From Welwitschia mirabilis (taxonomy: Eukaryota > Gnetophyta > Gnetopsida > Welwitschiales): DNA of 64,000 bases. The number at the start of each line of letters is the position of its first letter. The stretch's first letter is position 1. Shown piece by piece: positions 1-11,649 of this stretch. The DNA lies in NCBI GenBank assembly GCA_051453625.1, contig JBOZIK010000001.1, forward strand, positions 297,975,774 to 298,039,773, in the 5' to 3' direction. The translations under genes and the position numbers were made by a program. Under the pieces are notes generated by a model. It ran no database searches, was not told the origin of the DNA, and saw only the letters and a list, made by a program, of their open reading frames with translations.

Positions 1-251
1 AAACTACCTTTGGAAATCAATTCTATAACTCTAAGCCCAGTGCCTTCATTGGGATTATGACATTTGAGTGAAATTTTATCTATACTAGCGTGTGTTTTTC
101 TACAAGTTATTTGATTTACAAGTTTACCTATAGAGCTTCAGGATTGCATAAATTCACACTACAATAATAGCAACAAAAGGAAGAAGACTATTAATAAAGA
201 TATTTTCTTTAGCTTCTTCATCTAGATGCATATGTGATATATATCTTAATA
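1..251. other. Left edge, no confident coding
   Basis: AT-rich sequence that ends in a run of N at 252-400. It lies downstream, on the minus strand, of the gag fragment at 405-620, so it is probably more of that element. Minus-strand reading gives only short stretches without a motif I can assign. Confidence 0.3.
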
Positions 252-404
252 NNNNNNNNNNNNNNNNNNNNNNNNNNNNNNNNNNNNNNNNNNNNNNNNN
301 NNNNNNNNNNNNNNNNNNNNNNNNNNNNNNNNNNNNNNNNNNNNNNNNNNNNNNNNNNNNNNNNNNNNNNNNNNNNNNNNNNNNNNNNNNNNNNNNNNNN
401 TCTT

Positions 405-620
405 AACTTAGTCATTTCTATTTTCCACTATAGATTAGCTTCTTATTATAACATATAAATAACTAAAAAATCCTTTTCATATTCATCACATCCTAAGTTA
501 CCTATAACATTTTCAATGTCACTTAGCCATGCTTCTCCTTTGGAAGCATTTAAACCTCCTATAAACTTTGGTGGATTTAGCTTAGTAAACATTTGAATCA
601 ATTTCCTCATACTTACTTTT
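405..620 (-). pseudogene. Ty3/gypsy gag fragment
   Basis: Minus-strand reading gives MRKLIQMFTKLNPPKFIGG, then a run ending GEAWLSDIENVIGNLG, then a stretch with stops where the family has the YML-x-GEA-x-x-WW motif. This is the start of the plant Ty3/gypsy gag domain (F-x-x-x-NPPKF-x-GG ... A-x-x-WL-x-x-IE). Gag forms the particle that packages element RNA. A TGG Trp codon of the WW motif appears as TAG. The fragment is about 70 codons of a domain that normally exceeds 200. A primer site lies 1.2 kb upstream on the same strand, so this fits the 5' end of one minus-strand element, probably Tekay/Del-like. Seen: the motif order. Inferred: the clade. Confidence 0.72.
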
Positions 621-1797
621 TTGGATTAATTAATACATTGTTTACTTCTAGGTTTTGACATTGATTTATTTTTTTTGACATGAAATACATGAAGGTATTC
701 ATAAATTCTTCTAGGTTNNNNNNNNNNNNNNNNNNNNNNNNNNNNNNNNNNNNNNNNNNNNNNNNNNNNNNNNNNNNNNNNNNNNNNNNNNNNNNNNNNN
801 NNNNNNNNNNNNNNNNNNNNNNNNNNNNNNNNNNNNNNNNNNNNNNNNNNNNNNNNNNNNNNNNNNNNNNNNNNNNNNNNNNNNNNNNNNNNNNNNNNNN
901 NNNNNNNNNNNNNNNNNNNNNNNNNNNNNNNNNNNNNNNNNNNNNNNNNNNNNNNNNNNNNNNNNNNNNNNNNNNNNNNNNNNNNNNNNNNNNNNNNNNN
1001 NNNNNNNNNNNNNNNNNNNNNNNNNNNNNNNNNNNNNNNNNNNNNNNNNNNNNNNNNNNNNNNNNNNNNNNNNNNNNNNNNNNNNNNNNNNNNNNNNNNN
1101 NNNNNNNNNNNNNNNNNNNNNNNNNNNNNNNNNNNNNNNNNNNNNNNNNNNNNNNNNNNNNNNNNNNNNNNNNNNNNNNNNNNNNNNNNNNNNNNNNNNN
1201 NNNNNNNNNNNNNNNNNNNNNNNNNNNNNNNNNNNNNNNNNNNNNNNNNNNNNNNNNNNNNNNNNNNNNNNNNNNNNNNNNNNNNNNNNNNNNNNNNNNN
1301 NNNNNNNNNNNNNNNNNNNNNNNNNNNNNNNNNNNNNNNNNNNNNNNNNNNNNNNNNNNNNNNNNNNNNNNNNNNNNNNNNNNNNNNNNTCAAAAAATAT
1401 AATTTAATTATATGATTATTAAGGTGCTAAGATTATAATTAGTATAACTTTTATAATTATTATAATTAACATAAATGTAATTTGGTATATTTTTAGATAG
1501 TAGAAAAATTGTAGGTATAATGGAACTCATGAGTACTAGAAGTTATAATTAAATTCATGCTTACCAAAGAGTTAAAGTTATATTGGCATCTACTATTATC
1601 AAATATATAATTGATTGTACTCATGGTTTAATATTATTAGGAATATAACCAACTTTATAGCTATTAGTAATTAANNNNNNNNNNNNNNNNNNNNNNNNNN
1701 NNNNNNNNNNNNNNNNNNNNNNNNNNNNTTATAATTGTATTTATATTCTTATAAATTTATAAGTACTTAACATAAGTATTATTTAAGTTAACTTAAA
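621..1797. other. Untranslated leader of minus-strand gypsy element, with gaps
   Basis: This lies between the gag fragment and the primer site and contains N runs at 718-1389 and 1675-1728. The remaining sequence is A/T-rich with no coding signal, as expected for a 5' leader. Confidence 0.35.
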
Positions 1798-1809
1798 GCT
1801 TTGATACCA
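1798..1809 (-). other. Primer-binding site (initiator Met tRNA type)
   Basis: The plus strand reads GCTTTGATACCA; its complement TGGTATCAAAGC differs by one base from the common plant retrotransposon primer site TGGTATCAGAGC. It is followed after three bases by TGTGACATC, which fits an LTR terminus. Minus-strand reverse transcription would start here. The gag fragment lies on the correct side. Confidence 0.65.
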
Positions 1810-1812
1810 ATT

Positions 1813-4800
1813 TGTGACATCTTATTTATCTTATCCTAATTAAGCAATATTTTATTATTTTTTCAAATTTTCTTTCTTCTTTAATATTTTTATCCAATAG
1901 ATACAACAAAACCTAGGATTAAATTCTACTTGCTCCTTAATTAGAATTTCTATATTTTAAGAAAGATAAATCATATTAATTTCATATACTTACCTATAAT
2001 TAATTTCTAGGTTATTTTTATTTACAAATAATAGCAATATCATAAGTTTGTGCCCTTCATTTCTTTCTATTTTTTCATCACATAAAAGATATCTTGTTAA
2101 TAGTTAAGAAGATTTAAAATTATTATCAATAAACATAGATAAAATTTAGGAATAATACCTAACCAATATAATAGANNNNNNNNNNNNNNNNNNNNNNNNN
2201 NNNNNNNNNNNNNNNNNNNNNNNNNNNNNNNNNNNNNNNNNNNNNNNNNNNNNNNNNNNNNNNNNNNNNNNNNNNTAGCAATATCATAATTTTGTGCCCT
2301 TCATTTCTTTTTATTTTTTCATCACATAAAAGATATCTTATTAATAGTTAAGATTTAAAATTATTGTCAATAAACATAGATAAATTTTAGGAATAATACC
2401 TAACCAATATAATAAAAGGTTGCAACTATAACTAATGGCATTCCAACTTGATATTTGGCTACTCTTTAGACATGAGTTGGTTTTAATTCAGGTAATAAAA
2501 TATACAAATGTAATAAGGATTAACTCTATACGCTTTTATTTTATATTGATATACCATCAGTACAGATAATAGGTGGTACATGAAATGGATGCATGCTCAC
2601 AAATAACCCTCCCTTCCTTAGAGAATCTTTGGATGATGCAACATCATCCATTAATACTAAGGGCTTAAGATATTGAGTTGAAGTAAGTTCATACATGGGT
2701 AGGATAGAAGAGTGGTGATTAAATCTGCTTTCATAAGGGTATTATAAAAGAAATACGATGTAACCCACCTTGGTTATGAAATCTAAATATGGGGATGAAA
2801 ATTATTAGAATTATCTAAATTTAGTCTTGATTGATGAATACACCATATAAATTCATGTAAATAATTATAACTAATGTTAATGCTTAATGAATTATTTACC
2901 TAGTTATATAAGTANNNNNNNNNNNNNNNNNNNNNNNNNNNNNNNNNNNNNNNNNNNNNNNNNNNNNNNNNNNNNNNNNNNNNNNNNNNNNNNNNNNNNN
3001 NNNNNNNNNNNNNNGTACTAAACTATACAAATGTAATAAGAATTAACTCCATAGGCTTTCATTTTATATTGATATACCCCCAGTACAGATAATAGGTGGT
3101 ACATGAAATGGATGCATGCTCACAAATAAACCTACCTTCCTTAGAGCATCTTTGAATGATGCAACATCATCCATTAATACTAAGGGCTTGAGATATTGAG
3201 TTGAAGTAAGTTCATACATGGGTAAGGCAGAAGAGTGGTGATTAAATCTGCTTTTATAAGGGTATTATAAAAGAAATACGATGTAACCCATCTTAGTTAT
3301 GAAATCTAAATGTGGGGATAAAAATTATTAGAATTATCTTAATTTAGTCTTATTTGATGAATACCCCATACAAATTCATGTAAATAATTATAACTAATGT
3401 GGATGCTTAGTGAATTATTTACCTAGTTATATAAGTATAATCAGTAATTGGTTTATTTTATAAAAATAACCATTAAAAAAAGAAAGCATACAAAACATTT
3501 ATTTTTTAAAAATTATACTAATAAAAATCTAGATAAAGGAAACAATCTTTTCTTTTTTTCTATCTAAACAAAAGAAATATTCTTTTCTTTTCTTTTAATA
3601 ATAATAAAGAAAAACTAGTGCACTTCAATAAACTAAAACATACCTAGAGCTATGCTAATCTTAGAAATACTCTTTTATGCTCATATGACAATCTTGATGG
3701 ACTGGTGCAAAAAAGATAAACAAAAGAAGATATAACTCAAGCATAATTGTTAATATATAAGTATCTATTCAATATTTCATATGGCTATATTATAAGTTAA
3801 TAAAAATAAGTGATAAGCTAAAGACTACTTCTATCACTTAAACTACTAGAGTAAAACTCTTATAAGCATGCACATTCAAAGTAAGCTAAGGAAAAAGGGT
3901 TAAAGAGGTTTTTCTACAATTAAACACCACTTATACATAATTTAACTTAAATCCACTATAGAAACATATTTTATATACTAAATTTCCTTATACAAGTTTT
4001 TGTAATAATTTTTCTATAACTTTAGACATTTATTATAATATTTTTTGGCTTTAAGGAGACATAATATTTAAAAATTAATAATTAGTTAATTATAAAGAAA
4101 AACTTAAATTNNNNNNNNNNNNNNNNNNNNNNNNNNNNNNNNNNNNNNNNNNNNNNNNNNNNNNNNNNNNNNNNNNNNNNNNNNNNNNNNNNNNNNNNNN
4201 NNNNNNNNNNNNNNNNNNNNNNNNNNNNNNNNNNNNNTTATAGTCCTACCATACTACACTAAGATAATGATAACTTTCAATATACTTTGCCTTTTTAAAT
4301 GATTCAAGATGTTTTAGAAGTCTTATTCAATTTCCTACAACTTAAGGTACTCAAGTTTGCAAATATATTGACAAATAGATACAAGAACATAAGTTACTTT
4401 CTTACCTTTTTCTGTACTTATTTCCTGATATGTATGAATATATAAATTTTTTAAAAATAATAATCATCTGAAAAATTACTATGTTTAAATTTTCACATTT
4501 CTGACACAATCCTAGACTTAGAAAAAAATTTTCAATAATTTATACCTACTAAGTAATAGTATATGATTTTTTTATCCGATGCATTTATTCTAAAAATTTA
4601 ATCTTGCCAGAACAAAATATGATGTGTAATAACTCACANNNNNNNNNNGGATATACTAACTAATTATTTACAAAAAGAAAAATTAATTATAACAAGAAAA
4701 TAATTATTATAGGAAAAAAATCAAATCAATTAAAAAAAATTCACTATGAGCCTTGAGATTTTCCATAGAATAGTACTAGCCTAAAGAGAATTTTGAGGAT

Positions 4801-6178
4801 CATACTTTGTCCCTAATAAGATGGTTCTAATGTATAATAGATAAAAATAAAAATAATACTAAAATAAACCTAATTACCCAAATTTATNNNNNNNNNNNNN
4901 NNNNNNNNNNNNNNNNNNNNNNNNNNNNNNNNNNNNNNNNNNNNNNNNNNNNNNNNNNNNNNNNNNNNNNNNNNNNNNNNNNNNNNNNNNNNNNNNNNNN
5001 NNNNNNNNNNNNNNNNNNNNNNNNNNNNNNNNNNNNNNNNNNNNNNNNNNNNNNNNNNNNNNNNNNNNNNNNNNNNNNNNNNNNNNNNNNTCATATGGAT
5101 AACAAGAGTAAGAATCTTACTTGGAAAGACTAGTAAGAGATTTATAGTTAAAGATGACGAAGATCCAAGCTTAAGAGTTCATTAGCTCTAAGATTTTAAG
5201 CTTCAAGCTCCACAAGCAACAAAATTAAAGAAAGAGATAGATAAAGAGAAAAAAGAAGAAATGCACTTGTAAGAAACAAACAAAAGGTATATCCTCCTAT
5301 AAGAAAGGAAAGGATCTTTATATAAAGATAAATNNNNNNNNNNNNNNNNNNNNNNNNNNNNNNNNNNNNNNNNNNNNNNNNNNNNNNNNNNNNNNNNNNN
5401 NNNNNNNNNNNNNNNNNNNNNNNNNNNNNNNNNNNNNNNNNNNNNNNNNNNNNNNNNNNNNNNNNNNNNNNNNNNNNNNNNNNNNNNNNNNNNNNNNNNN
5501 NNNNNNNNNNNNNNNNNNNNNNNNNNNNNNNNNNNNNNNNNNNNNNNNNNNNNNNNNNNNNNNNNNNNNNNNNNNNNNNNNNNNNNNNNNNNNNNNNNNN
5601 NNNNNGCATAATAAAATAAACTATTCAATTCTAAGGAATAAAGAAATGAGTATGCTATGAATAAAGTACCCTTACAGATCTCAAGAACATAAAAGTCATG
5701 GTAGAGTAAATCTACTCATTTATCATTTTTGGTTGTAGGTAAGGGCGCATGTACTAGATCAAATGATCATTTATTTCAAAATAGATAAAAATCTATCAAT
5801 TACATAATACAAGGAAGAAAATATTTATTCATAATATAGTACATCTATTNNNNNNNNNNNNNNNNNNNNNNNNNNNNNNNNNNNNNNNNNNNNNNNNNNN
5901 NNNNNNNNNNNNNNNNNNNNNNNNNNNNNNNNNNNNNNNNNNNNNNNNNNNNNNNNNNNNNNNNNNNNNNNNNNNNNNNNNNNNNNNNNNNNNNNNNNTA
6001 CCTTTTAACATACTTTTTATCATTTTAATGGTAATTTATAAATATTAAAAGCTAAGGTTAACTTTTAAATGGAATCTTATTTAATAATGAACTTAAATAA
6101 GGATAATTATTTATTTAACAGAAACTTAACCTATTTATTATTCAAGTAAATGAGGTTTACAAAATATGGGATATGACA
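1813..6178 (-). mobile_element. Probable long 5' LTR of minus-strand Ty3/gypsy element
   Basis: The left edge TGTGACATC abuts the primer site. The right edge GGGATATGACA at 6168-6178 resembles the inverted terminus of plant gypsy LTRs (TGTCACATCCC at the 5' end). A TATA box on the minus strand lies about 0.86 kb inside the right edge, and two other LTRs in the window have one about 1.0 kb inside. N runs lie at 2176-2275, 2915-3014, 4111-4237, 4639-4648, 4888-5090, 5334-5605 and 5850-5998. The flanks of the first two gaps are near-duplicates (2031-2175 with 2276-2417; 2493-2914 with 3015-3443), so the true length is perhaps 3.5 kb. No coding is seen. The right edge is less certain than the left. 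Confidence 0.45.
5315..5326 (-). promoter_or_regulatory. Putative LTR TATA box
   Basis: The minus strand reads TATATAA in a context (GGATC upstream on the plus strand) like the TATA regions at 58073-58081 and 62446-62455. It probably marks the U3/R region of the LTR. Confidence 0.35.
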
Positions 6179-6615
6179 CATGTACTCTATAAATTTAGAA
6201 TAAAAATTAATTTACAATGAATTATTTAAGAGGCATAACATAAAGNNNNNNNNNNNNNNNNNNNNNNNNNNNNNNNNNNNNNNNNNNNNNNNNNNNNNNN
6301 NNNNNNNNNNNNNNNNNNNNNNNNNNNNNNNNNNNNNNNNNNNNNNNNNNNNNNNNNNNNNNNNNNNNNNNNNNNNNNNNNNNNNNNNNNNNNNNNNNNN
6401 NNNNNNNNNNNNNNNNNNNNNNNNNNNNNNNNNNNNNNNNNNNNNNNNNNNNNNNNNNNNNNNNNNNNNNNNNNNNNNNNNNNNNNNNNNNNNNNNNNNN
6501 NNNNNNNNNNNNNNNNNNNNNNNNNNNNNNNNNNNNNNNNNNNNNNNNNNNNNNNNNNNNNNNNNNNNNNNNNNNNNNNNNNNNNNNNNNNNNNNNNNNN
6601 NNNNNNNNNNNNNNN
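6179..6615. other. Short AT-rich stretch and 370-N gap
   Basis: Sequence 6179-6245 has no recognised feature, and 6246-6615 is N. The gap hides the upstream part of the gypsy pol that resumes at 6616. Confidence 0.5.
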
Positions 6616-7645
6616 AGGATATAAGTCTATTTTGGTCATAGTGGATCTTCTAACTAAAAGTACACATTTTTATCTAGTGAAAACAACTAATATAGTTGAA
6701 TGAATTGCAAGGGAGTACATTAGAAGTGTTATTAAGATTTATGAGTTCCTAAGGTAATAATTTGAGATGAAGAGAGTAAATTCACATCAAGATTTTGGAT
6801 ATCTTTTCATAAGGAATTTAGCATAAGACTAAATTTGAGTGCAACATTTCACCCTCAAATAGATGGACAAACTGAAAGAACAAATCAAACATTATAAGAC
6901 TTATTAAGATTAGTTATTTTGAACTTTGAAGATTCTTAGATAGATCATTTACCATTAGTTATGTTTACTTATAATAATAGTTTTAAGAGTCAATTAGATG
7001 CACACCATTTGATGCCTTATAGGGAAGAGTATGTATAAATTTAGTATCTTGGTTTGACGTAGCAGATAAGAGACTATTATGAATTTCATCCATTTAACAA
7101 TTAGAAGAAAAAGTTAGGAAAATCGGGAAGAGACTTTAAGTAGTGAAAGATAGGCAGGCAAGGCTAGAAAATCAACACAAAAGACAAATAGAATTCCAAG
7201 ATGGAGATCATGTATTTCTCAAGTGTTTCCTATTCAAAGGAGTCTTTAGATTTGGTAAAAAATGTATGCTAGTCCCAAGGTTTATAGGACCTTATTAGAT
7301 CACTAGGAGAATTGGGCCTATGGCTTACAAGTTAGCTCTACCATGATAGTTGTTTATTCTACATAATGTCTTTTATGTATTTTTATTAAGGAAATGTATT
7401 TCTAATTTAATAAAAATTATTCCATATTAAGATATAACTATTCTTCCTAATTTTACTATTAAAACTCCACTAGAACAATTTTTAGATTAGAAAGAAATGA
7501 TACTCCAAGGATAAACAATTACATTATACAAGGTTAAATAGTTAAGATAGATAGAAGATGAGGTGATATGGGAGTTAGAGAATGATATCTTACAGTGGAA
7601 ACCCAAGCTACTGATGAGATTCCAAGAGGAAACCTCTTAAGGAGG
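6616..7645 (+). pseudogene. Ty3/gypsy pol 3' end: integrase core to chromodomain
   Basis: Plus-strand reading begins GYKSILVIVDLLTKSTHF, the stretch just after the first integrase Asp. FHPQIDGQTERTNQTL follows near 6855-6895 and carries the third catalytic acidic residue (E of TER). Then come a T-YNNS segment, GVFRFGKK...PRFIGPY, IGPMAYKLALP and LHNVFYV...LRK. The last part aligns with the E-x-x-WELE core of the chromodomain used for chromatin-targeted integration (VIWELENDI near 7566). TGG and CAA codons appear as TAG and TAA several times. The C-terminal motif order fits the Tekay/Del clade of chromoviruses. Frameshifts and stops make it non-functional. Confidence 0.82.
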
Positions 7646-9480
7646 ATAGAATTATCATGTATAGTTTTTTCTAAAGCTAAATTAATGAGTAGTTAAATAT
7701 TTAGAAATGAATTAAGAATCCTAACTCTAGTTGTTACTTGTTGAAAAAAAGAAAAAAACAAAAACAAAAATAAGTAATTACATGTGTAATTATTTTAGAA
7801 AAATTTAAAAGGATTGGCTTATAGGTACTACTATTAGTAAATAATTAAAAGGTTGGTTTAATTGTGAAATTTATTATGACTTGAGCATGTTTTTCTATTT
7901 TTACAATGTAGAATTTGATTACTTAACTTATTAAGGGAAATTAATTATAGTTTTGTGTAGATTTCTTTTAATTGTATCTTGATTATGAAATAGAAGATAT
8001 GTATGATATAAATTATTTACTCATGTAATTAATTTCATGCAGTTAAATTTATTTAATGAATGTTATTATAATATTATTTAAACCCAGTGGCCAGGCTTGA
8101 AAGTAATGAGCTATGAAAACCTAAGCTACTTGTAGAAACTTAAACCTTAGTATTAGTCTTTTTTTAATAATTACCTAAGTCCCCTAGCTATTAGAGTCAT
8201 AAATGCATACTTTGTAATTTTGAAGGTGTTGAAGCTTCAATATGATTATTAGTACTTGAAGATTTATCTTATAATGGGTATGGTTCCAACTTAATCTTGT
8301 TACATGAATGATTTTAGTGTTTCTTTTATTATCATTCATGTTTAGAAAAGTTCTGCTAGTAATAATTATATAATCATGTCACTTTGTTATAATCTTATGA
8401 GAATTCTTTAGGGATCTATAAATATTGTTCTTATAGTGTATTCATTCTGTCATAGTTTTTTAGAATCTTATACAACTTGTAAAACCTTTATTTATCTTGT
8501 TAATGATAATATATATTAAGCCTTATCGATAGTCTGTTATTGATCATTTATGAATGACTTGCATTAATTGTTGTCCATGAACTTGAGGTTGTTAAATAAG
8601 AGAATTAAATCTGGAAAGGGTAAGTATTTGTTCAAATCTTAAAGAGTGGTACTCTCTATTGTGAGTCCCAAGGTATCAATACTGAACTTCCAAAACGAAA
8701 AGGGAAAAATGTATATAAACAAATATTATTATTTTTATCTGTTCTGGTTGTGTGCAACTAGATTACTTAAACCTAGTGTGCAATAATAGTAAAGAAGATA
8801 ATATGAAATTGATATTGATGTCTTGGTCATATGTTAAATGTTTTAGTATTTCCTTATCTTGTTTCTTGGGGACCTTACTCCAACCTACTCCATTCCTGAG
8901 GCCATACTGGGAACTATAATGGATGCAGTTCTTACACCACACCTATATGTGTTGAACCTATTGCTAAGAAGGATGTTGAAAATAGCTAGTGAATGTAATG
9001 AGAACTGAGTATCATTTACATGCTTTGCTTTAGTTATTGCATTGATATGTTGTGATAGTCGAAATTGAAGGTCCTTGTGCGTTCTAAAGATTTGTAATAA
9101 TTGTTAACATGATGTTAATTATTATATCTAAGTTTATCTTGGAATAAAGAAGTTTTTATAGTTATACATATAGTGTATTTACTTTCAATTTTTAGAAAGA
9201 TTATAAATGTTTAATTATCTTCTCTTTCCTGCAAACTTTATTTCTCAATTATCTCCTCTTTCCTTAATACTTTATTTAAGAAATATATTTATATATGTAC
9301 CTTATAGATTTATTAATAGTGATAGATGACTTAAGTTATAGATTATTTAATTTTGACAACCTACAACTAATAACATAGTTACTTGCTATTTACTATATTA
9401 ATAATTTTACTATACTTGTAGTATACATTATATACTTAGTATCCAATAAGGGTTCTAGAGTTAGGGTGTAACTCCCTTAT
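7646..9480 (+). mobile_element. Probable 3' LTR of the Tekay-like element
   Basis: The pol remnant is followed by a purine-rich stretch (7637-7650), as expected of a polypurine tract. Non-coding sequence then runs to GGGTGTAACTCCC near 9466-9478, which resembles the GGGTGTTACA-type LTR terminus. About 1.8 kb between them holds no coding. The matching 5' LTR is not in the window, so the boundaries are tentative. Confidence 0.35.
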
Positions 9481-9985
9481 AAAATATTTATTATTTTAAC
9501 TTTTAATTAAAACCTAAACTTAAAATTATGTGTAGCTAACCAATTAATTATAATATGTACAAATTTTGATTGGACTAAATTCCTCCTCATATAAGCTATA
9601 TATACATTTTTAAAAAAAAAGAAAAACACTGACTAACATTTACAACATGATTTTACCTCACTTTAGAAAAGAGTTGAGAAACTTTAATCTCTATAAATTT
9701 CTTTCATCCATAACATTTTTCCATGAGAAAGCACTTAATATATTACTGTAGCTGCCACCTCGTATGATTAACTAACAAAGATAAAGGAGGTATAGATTTG
9801 TAAAATTTCTCACTAAATTGGTGTTAGATGAGTAAGAAATTTTTACAGAATGTGTTGTTCTTAATTTTTTGTTGTTTAGAAAGTATTATTATATATATTA
9901 GATAAAATAAAGAAAAGGAAAAAATTATATATATTTATTTAAAACACAAAAAAAAAAGAAACAGAGGATGAAAAATATTGTATTT
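9481..9985. other. AT-rich non-coding, A-rich tracts
   Basis: Contains a TATATATAC stretch near 9598-9606 and A-rich runs. No coding or LTR pair could be established. Confidence 0.35.
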
Positions 9986-10770
9986 TTAATTAAAAAAGAG
10001 AGAGAACAAAGGGATGAAAATATAAAGAGAGAAAGATGAAGAAGAGATATAAAATAGAGGTACTATAATAGATGAGGTATAGGTGCTACCAAAGTATAAA
10101 ATACCACCGAGGATGAATGTACATGATAAAGGACATCAAGAAGGAAGACCATGTGCTAGAAACATGGATATGGTTGGAGCCATCGAGATGTTGTGATAAA
10201 TCAAAAAATACCTTTAGGTCATGGAGGCAGTGCAAGAATTATTATGGGAAAATTCTACATCTAANNNNNNNNNNATAGACTTCCCCTAGTAATAGAGATC
10301 AGCTGGAAGAATCACAGGACGATAGACTTCTGAAGGACTTATTGGTGATTCTAAAGTAGGTTAGTCTTGATTTTTTTGCTTATGATGGTAGCCTAAATTC
10401 GGAATTTTTATTAGATTGGATAAGAAGAATGGATGCTTATTTTGAAGTAGCTAAAGTAAAGAAAGAGAAAATATAAAATTATAGTTACAAAGGTCTTTGG
10501 TTTAGTAGCAAGTTGAAGGGAGCATGTGCAACATGAACATAAGAAGAAGGGTAAGGAGATGATTAAAATCTTAGAGAAGATAGTAAGTAATTAAATTTCA
10601 AGTTCTTACCTCCTAATTACAAAATAGATTTGTATCAAAAGTCCTAGAATCTTAAGTAAAATGAGAAGTCTATAAAGGAATATACTAAGAAGTTCCATAA
10701 GTTAACCATCCATACAAAGGTTATAGAGGATAAGGAAGAGCAAATCGCAAGGTACATTCATGGCCTGAGG
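9986..10770 (+). pseudogene. CRM/Reina-like gypsy copy A: leader and gag
   Basis: A leader (9986-10260), also present at about 11650-11905, is followed after a 10-N gap (10265-10274) by gag. YDGSLNSEFLLDWIRRM is open at 10381 onward, followed by a Y-F-x-V segment. Later parts match the gag core (FLPPNYK, a Q-x-LK segment, EYTKKFHKLTI, and EEQIARYIHGL near the end). Gag is the structural protein of the retrotransposon particle. Stops interrupt the WW-containing middle. The copy is cut by a 100-N gap at 10771-10870. Positions 10441-10770 recur nearly identically at 13616-13940, so this may be the same locus assembled twice. Clade assignment comes from the later pol copies. Confidence 0.7.
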
Positions 10771-10870
10771 NNNNNNNNNNNNNNNNNNNNNNNNNNNNNN
10801 NNNNNNNNNNNNNNNNNNNNNNNNNNNNNNNNNNNNNNNNNNNNNNNNNNNNNNNNNNNNNNNNNNNNNN

Positions 10871-11349
10871 CACTGTAATCTAGCTATGATTTAATGTAAA
10901 GGAAGAAAAGATTTATTGAAGATGAGAAGTACTTCTCTAAAGAACTCGATGCTACCAATGTTGCTAGAATGCTACTTAAAGAGACCATGCATTTAAAACT
11001 TAGAGTTAGACTTAAATGATGAATTAGAGTTGTCGACATGATAGAGTCTCTTATTGCTATTACTTCTATCAAAAAAGTTAAACCAAACAATGTTAAAACA
11101 TATGGAAGTTCCTAGGAAGGTAAGTTTTCACCTGCAACACTATCTTTCTTTGTTACATGTTATAAATCTTTAAAATCATCAATCTTTTCTTCATTCATTT
11201 TGTCTTCTTTTTGGAAGGAAATTGCAAAAGAATGTTTTTGTCTAGCCTTTATTGTTAAAAACTTGTAATACATGCATTATTTCTTTCGATTAGTGATGAA
11301 GTCAGATATCTTTTTAAGATTCTGTGGTTGTCAAGGTTTTATTAAGAAT
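10871..11349. other. Unassigned sequence after gap
   Basis: Plus-strand reading of about 10903-11020 gives a Lys/Glu-rich stretch (ELDATNVARMLLKETMHLK) ending at two stops. I do not recognise the family. It may be coding debris of another element. The rest, to 11349, shows nothing. Confidence 0.25.
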
Positions 11350-11352
11350 TCT

Positions 11353-11441
11353 ATAAATCTTTTGCCTTTTTATTAAGAATGGAGCAAAAAAAAAGTGTCT
11401 ACTATGGTTCACAGATTACTATAAAAAGGCAAAAGATTTAT
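11353..11441. repeat. Perfect 21-bp inverted repeat with 47-bp loop
   Basis: The left arm at 11353-11373 starts ATAAATCTTTTGCC. The right arm at 11421-11441 is its exact reverse complement, and the flanking base at 11352/11442 also pairs. Transcribed RNA could form a stable hairpin. It lies between CRM-like copies A and B. It may be a MITE remnant or a small fold-back repeat. Confidence 0.7.
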
Positions 11442-11649
11442 AAAACAAAAGCTAAATCAGAGTTTATAGTTAAAGTGGAATTCTTTATGGAAAAAGACAT
11501 AAATTTTTGTGTTAATTTAAAAAAAAAAAAGGGAAAGAAAGAAATGAAAGAATGAAAAAAGAAAAGAATAAAAGGAAAAGAAAAATGAAGAGGGTAAGAA
11601 ATAATATTTATATTAAATTAAAAAAGAAAAGGAGAGAGAAAGAGAAAGT

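Noticed and set aside
626-1402. Long open frames on both strands
   Set aside because: They consist almost wholly of N (718-1389); the few real codons show no motif.
9740-9760. Possible 5' LTR partner for the end of copy F (shared ACTGCCACCT-like phrase with 20385)
   Set aside because: The similarity is only about ten bases and neighbouring sequence does not align.
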